Under the pieces are notes generated by a model, which was given only the letters and a program-made list of their open reading frames with translations, made no database searches and was not told where the DNA came from. Positions 24,761 to 34,255 of a stretch of DNA of 64,000 nt are shown in pieces (position 1 is the stretch's first letter; each line of letters begins with the position of its first letter). Source of the DNA: Desmodus rotundus (lineage: Eukaryota > Chordata > Mammalia > Chiroptera > Phyllostomidae); assembly GCF_022682495.2 (NCBI RefSeq), contig NC_071390.1:173253220-173317219 (forward strand), read 5' to 3'. The position numbers and the translations under genes are program-made.

Positions 24761-27159
24761 ATATTTTTCTATGTTTTAAGATATATAATATCACAGGGTA
24801 TTCTGATCATGAGGAGAGCACATAAAAGATTCCATTCCCCCACTTCCCTAGAACGCAGCGTAGACACTAAAGTCTCCAGTGAGGTTCTGAAATTACTGCT
24901 TCTAGTCGTCACTAATTGTCTTTCTCTCTAATGCATTTTCACCCCCAGGCTTGTGTTGAGATTCACTGATTATAAAAGCAAAATGTATCCCTTCACTAAA
25001 AATTATCTTTAAAGAGTAATTATTAACACAAGGCATATAGCTTCCTGAACCACAAAACATAATGATCACCTTCCACTGGTAATTGGCCAGGAGTTTTATA
25101 TAAAATGAACACAGCAGATATAATTATGTACATATTTAGAAAGCTGACGAAGTGAGCATTCTTTTACATAGAATAGTTGTATCCCCATCTTACAAGAATT
25201 TTACAAATTTAGAACATTTTTAAAAATATATTACATAGATTTAAGTTGGCCTCATTTTCTATTTTAATATCAGTAAGCCTTTATGGAAAAAAAATTCTAC
25301 ACAATGTTTTGAGCACCTATATTTTCCAACATATGCATATGTAACTCATATATTATTCATTAATTTAGTCACTTAGTCAACAAATATTTATTGAGCCCCT
25401 ACTAGGTGCCAGGCACTGCACCAGCCACTGGGGGTACCACATGGAATAAAAGTCACAGTTCCAACCCTCACAGACCCTCCATTCTCTTACTGAATCCTCA
25501 CAATATAATCTCAGGAGCTCTTTGTTGTTATTCCCACTGTATATCATGGGGCCTGACGATTAACTTTGCCAAAATCAGCTTCATAATTAATCAGTGAAGG
25601 AGGCCTGTGTCACAGTAGCTTCTATGTCTACCCAGTTCATAATTCTATTACCATGGCTAACCACTGTCAATGGATGTAATCCAGAGTATGCAATTTAGGT
25701 ATATTTCCCCCAAATTTCATGAAGAAAGTATAGATATCAAAAGAAGTAACAGATTTCAATTATTGAAGTCAAAGGAAAAAAAGATGCTTGTCAGAGGAAA
25801 CCTGGGCACTTGCTTGGCTTTAGAATGTGCCACTCAACTCTTCTCTAGCTCACCCCATGAGCTAGAGCAACTCTGTTCCCTTGTTTCCATAACGTTCAGA
25901 AAGAAACACCCATAACTCTCTATGAATAGAGATGCTGAGCCCTCTGATGAAACTATTTGAATATAAGAGACAAAATATTTCTGAAAGAAGAAATGGTATA
26001 TAATTAGGAACATAATTCTCCTCTTCTCCATCAAAAGGCATGAACAACTTGGTAGACTAAGTGATCTTTGACATGAGCCTGGAAGGAGGCTCACCCCATC
26101 ATCCATCAGAAAATGATGCAAGGCACTCTCGCCTAGTTTCTCTATGGCCCTGGCTTATCTTCTCTCCACCAGAGTTGAGTCTACAGTAGGGTTAGCAAAA
26201 AGGATGGTCTTCCCTGCCATTTACCTGCCTGGGAAAGGCTTCCGAAGACTTCTCATTTACAAGGCAAAGATTATACTCTTTCCTAATTAAGAAGAGCTGC
26301 TATGAATATAAAATAGTTATGACATAGAAAACATTAAAAATAGAAAATAAGAACATGGAAACACTGAGTAATGCTCAGTACATAGTTACCATGAGTCCCT
26401 GTATTTTCATTAAGACACTACCCATCCTTCAGGTGCAAAATATTTCTATTTCTAAACAGGCCTTTCTTTAAAAGGTCTTGCTTCCCTTTATTAATATGCT
26501 GGTTGTAACATACTAAGTCCTTTTTTTTCAGAGATTTCAAAATCAATACTATTCTTTAAATATAGGGTCTAACAGTGGAATTTGGGAACCACACCAAGCT
26601 TGGGACTCCCTAAGTTTGGTATTCACAGCTGATAGAACTGTCACTTCCTCTTTTTACTTGTGCTTTTGAAGGTAAAATAGTGCTGAGCTGCAATATAACA
26701 CTTGACCAGTAGGTGCTGCTGTTACACACTGGCTCACTAAGTTTCCTCTTTCTCTCACACCTTGGAGGCCTCCTAGGGATCCCAGAACCCTCCTTTTGTT
26801 ATAAAGAAAAGGTATACCAGAGAAAAAATATTTCCCAAAATTTGGTAATACTAATAATCCTTTTAATTCAACTATGAAAGTGGTATTTGCAGCTCATCCC
26901 TAAAATAATAGATTACAGACATATATTTGAAATTAGAAATAGTGATTAAATGCAAATCATTTTCTTTAGATGCAAAGGAAAAGAATTGTGCACACTTTGT
27001 GCTAAAACTCAGCCAACAGCTGTCTCCTTTTATTTGTTTTGAAAAGTGAAAAGAAATAGAAAAGATGTAAAGAGTCTACTCTTTTTCATTTACAAAAACA
27101 GCTGCAGAGGACCGTGTCTGAGGGTTGCCCTGGACCTGATCCTCCTTTCATTTTCCATA

Positions 27160-27168
27160 TTGCAGCAG
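27160..27168 (+). promoter_or_regulatory. LDB2: Tandem NAGNAG splice acceptor of the LDB2 linker exon
   Basis: The acceptor reads ttttccatattgcagcag. Use of the first AG (27164-27165) gives PP-A-EP, the usual family protein. Use of the second AG (27167-27168) would remove one codon and give PP-EP without changing frame. NAGNAG acceptors with CAGCAG are among the types most often used alternatively in mammals. Which site is used here is not shown by the sequence. Confidence 0.75.
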
Positions 27169-27317
27169 AACCCACAAGGCAACCGACAACGAAACGGAGA
27201 AAAAGGAAAAACTCCACCAGCAGCACGTCCAACAGCAGCGCGGGGAACACCGCCAACAGTACTGGAAGCAAGAAGAAAACGCCAGCCGCCAACCTGAGTC
27301 TGTCCAGTCAGGTACCT
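27166..27317 (+). CDS. LDB2: LDB2 penultimate coding exon (NLS and Ser/Thr/Asn linker)
   Basis: This 152-nt exon enters in phase 1: the g from the preceding exon plus ca makes Ala, so the junction reads VAPP-A-EPTRQ. It leaves in phase 0 after Gln-Val-Pro. It carries the basic nuclear localisation cluster KRRKRK, then a low-complexity Ser/Thr/Asn/Lys linker and LSLSSQVP. Compared with my memory of human LDB2, differences sit in the linker (for example NTANS for NNANS and KKKTPAAN for KKKTTAAN), as expected for a disordered spacer. The acceptor is a tandem NAG-NAG (gcagcag) and the donor side has two nearby GT sites, so both ends of this exon can shift by a whole number of codons (see the separate entries). 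Reading past the donor stays open to 27536. Confidence 0.96.
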
Positions 27318-27323
27318 GTAAGT
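27309..27323 (+). promoter_or_regulatory. LDB2: Candidate tandem 5' splice sites (6 nt apart) of the LDB2 linker exon
   Basis: Two GT sites lie 6 nt apart. The upstream one is CAG|GTACCT (GT at 27312), with a strong exon side and a weak intron side. The downstream one is CCT|GTAAGT (GT at 27318), with a weak exon side and a consensus intron side. The downstream site restores the known family sequence SSQVPDVMVV. The upstream one would delete only Val-Pro, directly before the LIM interaction domain. Frame is kept either way. Confidence 0.6.
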
Positions 27324-27426
27324 CTCGCTTTCCTTTTAGGCCTGAAATCCTGCCTTTGCCTGTCTTCCAATTCCAAGGGGCCCACGTTCAAATCTCTTTT
27401 GGCTGAAATGCATTCTGGGCATCTGT

Positions 27427-27460
27427 GGGTGGGGGAGGGGAAGGCGGGGCTGGGGTTGGG
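27427..27460 (+). promoter_or_regulatory. G-rich run near the LDB2 5' splice site (possible intronic splicing enhancer or G-quadruplex)
   Basis: Five runs of three or more G (GGG, GGGGG, GGGG, GGGG, GGGG) plus a final GGG lie within 34 nt, 110-143 nt inside the intron on the transcribed sense strand. G-runs close to a 5' splice site are known to recruit hnRNP H/F and to help weak or competing donors. The role here is inferred. Confidence 0.5.
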
Positions 27461-27833
27461 ACAGGAGGGTGGAACTCTGCCACGGAAACATTCCCCTGCA
27501 AACCGAGACTTGGAAAGGAGTGTGAGGAGTCTGTAATACAATGGGACCTGAACTAACAAGCCATCAGAGTCACAGACAGGAGATATGTTACTTAAGGTTT
27601 AATTAAGATACCACTGAGCCGCGTGCCTGGTGGCATATAAGGGGCTCTGGGCACCATCACCAGAGACCCTGTGCTCCACTGGAAACCAGATCCTGGCACT
27701 CAGGCTTCTCTTACTGTCATTTGACTGGGCGTCCCCAACACGGGCGTCCCCTCTCATTTTGAGACCTTGGTAATTAACAGGGCCACTGAAAATGCAGCTT
27801 AGTGGATTTCACTTCTCCCATTTCACTTGCTCA

Positions 27834-27870
27834 GGGTGGGGGCCGTGGGGGGTGGGGGGGCAGGGGCGGG
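27834..27870 (+). other. Predicted G-quadruplex-forming sequence in the last LDB2 intron
   Basis: Six G-runs of 3 to 7 bases with loops of 1-4 bases fit the G3+N1-7 pattern several times over on the RNA-sense strand. It lies about 520 nt after the linker-exon donor. Confidence 0.6.
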
Positions 27871-30800
27871 TGGTAGAGGATCAGCCCCTAGTTTGGTCTC
27901 CACACTCTTGACCTCGATACCTCGTCTTTCATTTCTGGGTCTTGACAAGGGACATGGAAGGGGCTTCGTTGAACTCCAAAGCTAACAGCTGAGGGTCACT
28001 CCCAGGTACTGCAAACTATCCAGGAACTTTCTCCATCTCCTATAATTTCTTTCCCAGTTCTGTCCCTTCCACCTAATTTCTTGCGAATTCCTCACTCTAG
28101 AATTAGATCATTTATCGCTCTTAAATTTTATGTTCTTTTAAGCGTTTGCTGTCCCTTCTCCGCACCACGACTACGTGTGGTCCTCTGCCTTTGTCATGTC
28201 ACCCTTCAGCAGGTGTGTGACTGTCGTCTGAATCCAGACACTTTCCTGGTGCTTCATGGATGTCCTCCAGATACCATGCCTTCAGACACGTGCCCTGTTT
28301 CTTATTGCTCCCCTCCCCCGGTACAAGTTCCCCTGGCCCTCCTTCTCCCTCCTTTTTCCCACCTGGTGTGTTGTCCTCACTCCATGTTCTGAGTCTGCTC
28401 CAGCTCTCTCCACGAGAGAGTGGACCTTTCTTTCACAGCGGTTCTCCCCTTCTAACTGTGTCTTTCAAACCTGTCCCTCACCCATTCTTACTCACCTTCC
28501 ATCGCTCAGGTCTCTTTGACTAAAACCAACCCCATTGGTACCTGAGAATTACCTGGGCCCCTGGAGCTCTGCTGTCCTCCACAGACAGAGGGTGGTGTTC
28601 ATTACAAGGAAAGGGGCATAGAGAATGGCCAGCCTGCAGGGCAGGTACTACTGTTTCGCTTTAAGACCACTAGGAATTATAGTCCTTAAGGAACGCCAGA
28701 GTCGCCTCTGGATTTTGAACTGGGTTAGCACCCCTAAAGAGTCAAGGGAAAAAATATCAAAGGAGAAAAACAGAGTCTTTTTATTAAGGTACCAACAAGT
28801 TATTCCCACTCCAGTTAAAATTGGAAGATGCATAGAGAAAAATGGCCTGGTAGAAATAAATCAACCCAAAAAGTCCACATAAGTAGTCAATGTTTATTTA
28901 TTCATCTAATCCTTGAGTTTTAGAAACTAACATTTGTTAGTTCCTGTAATACATAAGAAAAATACGTTCCAGGGAATTCTGGAACTGGGACATAGCTCCT
29001 TCAAGGCTCAGTGGCTGCAAGAATTCAGATCAGTTAGTTCCACAAATGATTTCTGAGCTCCTACTATGTACCCCACACTAGATATATGAATGGACTTGGG
29101 CCTTGGGCCTCTGTGTAAAAGGATCTTTTCTATATAGATCCTTTTGGTCAGCATCTAACCAAAGGATAACAAGGAGGCTGCCTCTCTCCTTCCCTCTCAG
29201 TCTCCTGGTGTCAGCTCATAGGGCACAAGACAGAGAGGTTCCGAGGCCTAGACTGGGTTTGGTCGGCCACTGGTGATGTCTGCCATGGGTGTAGAACAGC
29301 GGCACACGTGTATTTTGACATACCTGCCCTGGTCAGAATCATCTTAATTTTATTTTAAAGAGCGTCTCCTTCATTCTGCTCCATCATGCTCCTGTCCTTC
29401 AATCCGACAACTGGATCTTAGTGGAGGATACCAGTGTCAAGAGGATTTTTAATGAGTTGAGACCCTTTAGACTTTGTGAGAATGAGGCATCTGCTGGAAA
29501 GTGAGGATAGAAATTCAGCACTATCCCCACACTGTGCAATTAAAGATGTTTTAATTATGTAAAATTTACAGATAGTCAAAAAAGGTAGGGAAGGCAACCA
29601 GGTTAGGAAAATGTGCAAATTCTCATTGAATGCATGTTAAATGATAAGCGTTGGCTTATAGGGATTACATCTTGTAACCCTATCTACCAATTACCAACAA
29701 TTTTATTGCTTAAATATCCTAGAAATGCGGTCTGTAGACATGGCTTCCTTGTCCAAAGGCATGAGCAGAGTCGGCGTGCCACCACGACCACAGCCATGGT
29801 CCATGTGGCTGCTGTGGCAGCAGTGGGTGTGTCTGGCGAGGACTAGGGTTTAATCCTTGGATTCTGCTTCTCACTCCATGAGCAGGGGCTAGGAGCCATC
29901 CCGAACTGCAGCCTCAACCCTGGGAGGGATGGAGACCTGTGTCATTCAACAGCAGTGACCCCTTCTGGCCAATTTAAGGAGAAGCATTGAGGGGCCCTGA
30001 AAGGAGTCACTTCCAGTCCTCCTCAGAGGTTGGTGGTCCTTGCACGGGGGATTGATTAGCAAGAAGATGTGACATGGGCAAAAGCTGGTGGCATGTCCAG
30101 GCCTCCAGCGAGGAGCAGAGGTCTGCTTCGTGGGGAGCCGAGGGCACTTGGGTTACTCTCAGCTGGACCAATATTGCCTTCTGGGGACACACAGATAGCA
30201 GAGATGGGAAGGAAATGCACTCTTGTTGAATGTCGGGGGGGGGGATGTTTAAAGATGTGGGGGGTGGGGAAAATGATGCCAACATCTCCTAGTTCAAGGC
30301 CGCCCAGAATATGCACTATGTCTCCATTCACTTCACATGAGGTTAACTAATCAGGTCTGCTTGAGCAGAGAACTTCTGCCTTCGTCTAGAGGCTCAGAAA
30401 AACCAGGGTGAGACGTGTGTGTAATTGAATAAGTGGCTTCAAGGATCTCTGTGCATATAAAGGCCACAGCGCACGCCTTTGTAGCTTACCATCAGTTCGT
30501 CACGCGCACACGTGCACATGATTATGTATCTGGCTGAGGCTATTTCTTACAATCAGGAAGGCAAATGTGGCATTTCTCGGAAATGTAGACTGCTTAAAAA
30601 TATCTGTGCCTGGGCAGCTTCTCCAGCTGTTCTTAGAACAAAGATTTACCAAACGTATTACAAGCCTACATCAGCCCCATCTGAAGTGATTCAAATCACT
30701 ATTTTCAGAGGACTTTTCTTGAATGACTGTTATTTTCGGGTACAATAAAGGCATCTGGAGTGTTGGGAACTTTTCTCCTCACATCACGCTTACACTGGCT

Positions 30801-32089
30801 TCTTATTTTTCTCCTCTTTTTCCAATTACGCTTCCCTCCTCACACTCTCCCAGCCTCTCTCGATAACCTCAGACTCACAGCACTAAAGCACACCCACGTG
30901 GTGGGTTCTAACATCTTTCTCCTGCCCGGTGGCACGTTACGCATGCATTTTCCAAGCCCGTCAAAGCGTGTCGCATGTTGTCATGAAATAAGGTCGCCCC
31001 TCATGTCGTCCTCTGCTGAGTTTGCCCTATTCTTTCCATCTGCCTTTCTCCTGATTGTAAGTGCCTTCTCCTAATTGCCTGTGATGAAGCGGCACTTTTT
31101 TAACCTGAACACCCCTAGTAGGTCCTATGGCAACTGCCAACTGCCCTGGCTAACCAGATAATCTTGGCACCTCTAAAATCATGTCAGCTTTCTGGACAAT
31201 CACAGTCTGTGACTTTCACATCTCACCTTAAGAGTCCTCGTGAGTCTCCTAACGTGTCCGTATCATGTCTGGCTCTTCGCTGCATAATTACATTCTTGGA
31301 AGCACGCATCAGAGTATCCTGCCAATACCTACATTGCTGCGTGTACCCAGTTTATATTTTAGGCATTTACTTCATCTGGGACATTGCTCTTTAAAATCAT
31401 TTTTATCAAATCACAAGAGTGATTTGCCAGAAAATGTAGTTTGCAAACCTATCGATTATCTTCCCATCATTCTGGGGAAATCAACCTATCAATCAGACAA
31501 GGTTTTCTATTCCTGAATAACTGAGGTGGTAATGAAGGGCTTTGTTCAGCTGGCACCTTTGGAATTCTAGATGGGATCTGGAGCGCCTTCTGGACGTTTT
31601 CCTGGCCTGAGCAGAGGCATAGGCTGCCCAGGAGAGCCGTCTCTTGCTCCAGTGAAGAGAATTTTTGCCCGGTTGTCAAGGTGCTTCATCAAATTAGCCC
31701 GCCCCTCTCAGGGAATGCACCCTTCCATCGCAAAGGCTTCTGGCCCAGGCCTCGTGGAGGCTCAGGGCAGCTAGGCTCTCTTGTGGAGTCACTGCACTTT
31801 TAAGCGGACTATTGCTCAGAGCTCGCCCAGCAGTCTCCACCTGACAGGTGTCCTGTCCCTTGCCCAGGTCTCCCACCAACCCCGCAGGGTCCCCTTTGAA
31901 CAGAGGCCGGAGCTGTGCCCTGCGCATGCGTCCTTCTCCCCCATCCTCGTGCCTCTCAGCAGTGGCCTCCACAGTGCTCCCGCAACAGTAGGTGGTTTCC
32001 TTGTTAGCATGGAAGGACAATTTGTACCTAAAGGAGTGATTAGATGGATTCTTCTTGCACACTTCCATTTCTGATGACTCCCGGCTTCA

Positions 32090-32360
32090 TCAGTGTAATT
32101 ATAATTAGCGCTCTTCATCTTCCTTTTATGGCACCAGCTGGACAGACTGGTTCTCTTCACTGCCCGGATTGGTGGCGGGGCTGCCTGTGTGGGGATAGGT
32201 GACAGCCACCATGAAATAACAGATGGTAAATTCAGGGCTTGTTGGCAATCAGCAGGTTTTTGCTAATGACTTAATTAGCTATGCAAATTGTCAAATCAGT
32301 GTGAACATTGTTTTTATCGAAAACTTTACCTAAATTAATTACCATAATTAAGTAGCAGAA
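32090..32360. promoter_or_regulatory. Candidate intronic enhancer rich in TAATTA and octamer sites
   Basis: The block contains TAATTATAATTAGCG (about 32096-32110), an E-box CAGCTG (32135-32140), TTAATTAGCT followed directly by the octamer ATGCAAAT (32271-32288), AAATTAATTACC and CATAATTAAG near 32330-32350. It is free of recognisable repeats. TAATTA is the core site of LIM-homeodomain and other homeodomain proteins, and ATGCAAAT is the POU/octamer site. Enhancer activity is inferred from composition only. Confidence 0.4.
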
Positions 32361-32938
32361 TGTCAAGGATATTGGCCGTATGAAAGGGCCTGACTGAGTA
32401 GAGAAAAAGAGAGATTCTGTCTTCAATTACAATGTAGACCATCCTCGGGACAGCGAAAATGCCATTTGGAATGGGTGGCGTGAATATTCCAGAACTGTAT
32501 CCTCCCTGTGTTCGCTGAGAGTTTCCAAAGGCCCTAAATAAAAGTGGCGGATTTTCGGAGGTATTGAGAGGCACCCCGCAGAAGGTTCCACTGCCCTCTC
32601 TAAAGTCCCCAGTGTCAGCAAGTTAAAAGCGTGGATTTTTTTAATTTTGAAAAATCCATTTTTTTATTTCTGCAGATTGCTAGCATTGCTCGTTCTCCGG
32701 TGTCAGGCTGCGCACTAAGGACATAAACTCGCGTGGTTGTTACACGCCAGGAGGCGATGTTTATTTCCTGTAGAAATCCAATATGCATCTCGGCCCCCCG
32801 ACATTGATTGAGACTTGACCCCGGTGTACAGTACTCGAGTGTGTCTGTCCTAGGTCCCCCAGCTCCTCCCACTAGTGTTTTAAGCTGAGCTTCTCTCTCC
32901 CAAGGTTTCCCTGTAATAATGTCAGCTGCTGTTCACAG

Positions 32939-33169
32939 GATGTGATGGTGGTAGGAGAGCCAACTCTGATGGGAGGTGAGTTTGGGGACGAGGACGAAAG
33001 GCTAATCACTAGATTAGAAAACACGCAATATGATGCAGCCAACGGCGTGGACGACGAGGAAGACTTCAACAATTCGCCCGCCCTGGGAAACAGCAGCCCG
33101 TGGAACAGTAAACCTCCCGGCACTCAGGAGACCAAATCAGAAAACCCCCCGCCCCAGGCATCCCAGTAA
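32939..33169 (+). CDS. LDB2: LDB2 terminal coding exon (LIM interaction domain and C-terminus)
   Basis: The exon starts after ctgttcacag at 32938 in phase 0 and encodes 76 residues and a TAA stop at 33167-33169. Residues 1-30 or so (DVMVVGEPTLMGGEFGDEDE and the following RLITRLENTQ) are the LIM interaction domain, which lies along tandem LIM domains of LHX, ISL and LMO proteins as a series of short beta strands. It is followed by an acidic patch (DDEEDF), NNSPALGN, SPWNSKPP and the C-terminus ENPPPQASQ. No frameshift or missing core residue is seen. Likely differences from human are Val for Met after AANG, and Ser and Gly changes in the tail; all lie outside the LIM-contacting core. The LDB2 ending differs from the LDB1 ending, which as I remember it is ENPTSQASQ. 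Confidence 0.97.
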   Translation, partial: DVMVVGEPTLMGGEFGDEDERLITRLENTQYDAANGVDDEEDFNNSPALGNSSPWNSKPPGTQETKSENPPPQASQ

Positions 33170-33360
33170 GGTTGACCGGCACTGGAATCCTCTGTCAATA
33201 GGCCCGTGGGTTACACTCGCTATTTCAGATCCCCACTTACAGGAGAGGAAGGAGGAGACATAAAAACTTTTTCACGCAAATACCTATTTCTAAACCACAA
33301 TGATCTGAGTTTCTTTCTTTCACTTTTTTTTTTTTTTTTTTGATTGAGAGGATCATTCCA

Positions 33361-33366
33361 AATAAA
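33361..33366 (+). terminator. LDB2: Proximal poly(A) signal candidate in the LDB2 3' UTR
   Basis: A canonical AATAAA lies 190 nt after the stop codon, shortly after the T18 run. The downstream sequence is not strongly GT-rich, so it is the weakest of the three candidates. Confidence 0.3.
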
Positions 33367-33966
33367 CTTCCGTGACCCTTCCCTGGAGGCCTTCACAGGT
33401 AACACAGATACTGGCACTGATCGTAATTAAAACAAGAGCAGACGCTAGCGCTTCTCCTAGCACCGTGTTAACCACATGTTTGTTAATTTCCTCCTCCCTG
33501 CATCAGAGGAAGCCCGTATCATCCATAAGCCCTCAGTGCTCAGGAGCTCATTGTATGCCGAACCTAACGACAGATGACTTTTTAATATTGTAAAATATTT
33601 TCTGCTTTTTGACTTGCATCTGAGAGTTTCTTGTTTCAGTAAAAAAAGAAAAGAAAAAAAATCCGCTTTTGGAAAGTAATTTAAATGTACCTTTTTTTCC
33701 TTCACCTTTTCTCTCATTGGGTAACAGCTAAGAGGGCCCAGCAGGGGAATTTATGAGCAAGCGAATGTCAATCAGTTCTCCAGCCCAAGGTGGTTCAGTT
33801 GAGCCTTAGCGCTGAAACAAGAAATGTCTTTTCTGTCATCAAAGACACCGAGGCAGATTTTTATGTAAGAAGGACACGTGGCCCCTTGAGAGTTTATGCA
33901 TTGGTAAAATTGCTGTTGATCCAAATATTTTCAAGCCATGTAATCCATTACTTTTGTGGGCAGTTT

Positions 33967-33972
33967 AATAAA
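33967..33972 (+). terminator. LDB2: Alternative poly(A) signal AATAAA in the LDB2 3' UTR
   Basis: A canonical hexamer (gtttaataaatctg) is followed by the T-rich stretch ttttgtgttttttattg. Its use would give a 3' UTR of about 0.8 kb. Use is unproven. Confidence 0.45.
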
Positions 33973-34249
33973 TCTGAAACTCTTTTGTGTTTTTTATTGT
34001 ATCTGAGTTGACTGTTATTTCTTTTCATCATATATTTCTTGTATAATATTTTGTAAAGCCCTCGCCTGGTTCTTTTATGGGGATTTTTTCTTTGTGGGCA
34101 ATACCAGTGTATTTATGTGAAACTTTATAAGAGAACTAATTTTTCCATTTGCATATTAATATGTTCCTCCACACATGTAAAGACACAGTGGCTCCGTGTG
34201 TTATAAAACAGCTGTATTTTATGTATGCTTTACTGATAAGTGTGCCAAC

Positions 34250-34255
34250 AATAAA
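34250..34255 (+). terminator. LDB2: Poly(A) signal AATAAA, likely main LDB2 3' end
   Basis: A canonical hexamer sits in ccaacaataaactgtg and is followed within about 20-40 nt by a T/GT-rich tract. It is the last of three in the UTR and gives the expected transcript length. Cleavage is predicted near 34270-34275. Confidence 0.75.

Larger units (their letters stand above)
24289..27165 (+). other. LDB2: LDB2 intron between the LCCD exon and the linker exon
   Basis: This intron is 2.9 kb, with donor gtacga and acceptor ttccatattgcag. It contains an antisense MIR (about 24508-24625), a GGAA microsatellite (24711-24760) and AT-rich unique sequence. A pyrimidine tract (cctcctttcattttcc) precedes the acceptor. 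I see nothing coding in it. Confidence 0.9.
27318..32938 (+). other. LDB2: Last LDB2 intron
   Basis: This intron is 5.6 kb, with donor gtaagt and acceptor gctgttcacag. Its first 560 nt hold two G-rich runs (27427-27460 and 27834-27870). A hairpin lies at 29117-29145, a G10 run at 30235-30244, and a homeodomain/octamer-rich stretch at 32090-32360. Few interspersed repeats are recognisable, fewer per kb than in the flanking DNA. The open frame that runs from the upstream exon into this intron ends at 27536. I see no further exon. Confidence 0.9.

Noticed and set aside
26706..26719. CTCF-like word ccagtaggtgctgc
   Set aside because: It lacks the GGC of the CTCF core and such partial matches are common; no support from the sequence alone.
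27086..27292. 68-aa reverse frame opposite the LDB2 linker exon
   Set aside because: It is the antisense shadow of the Ser/Lys-rich linker and reads as a false hydrophobic protein.
30229..30250. G10 run followed by GGGG tracts
   Set aside because: The runs are too widely spaced for a convincing quadruplex, and simple G-runs are frequent.
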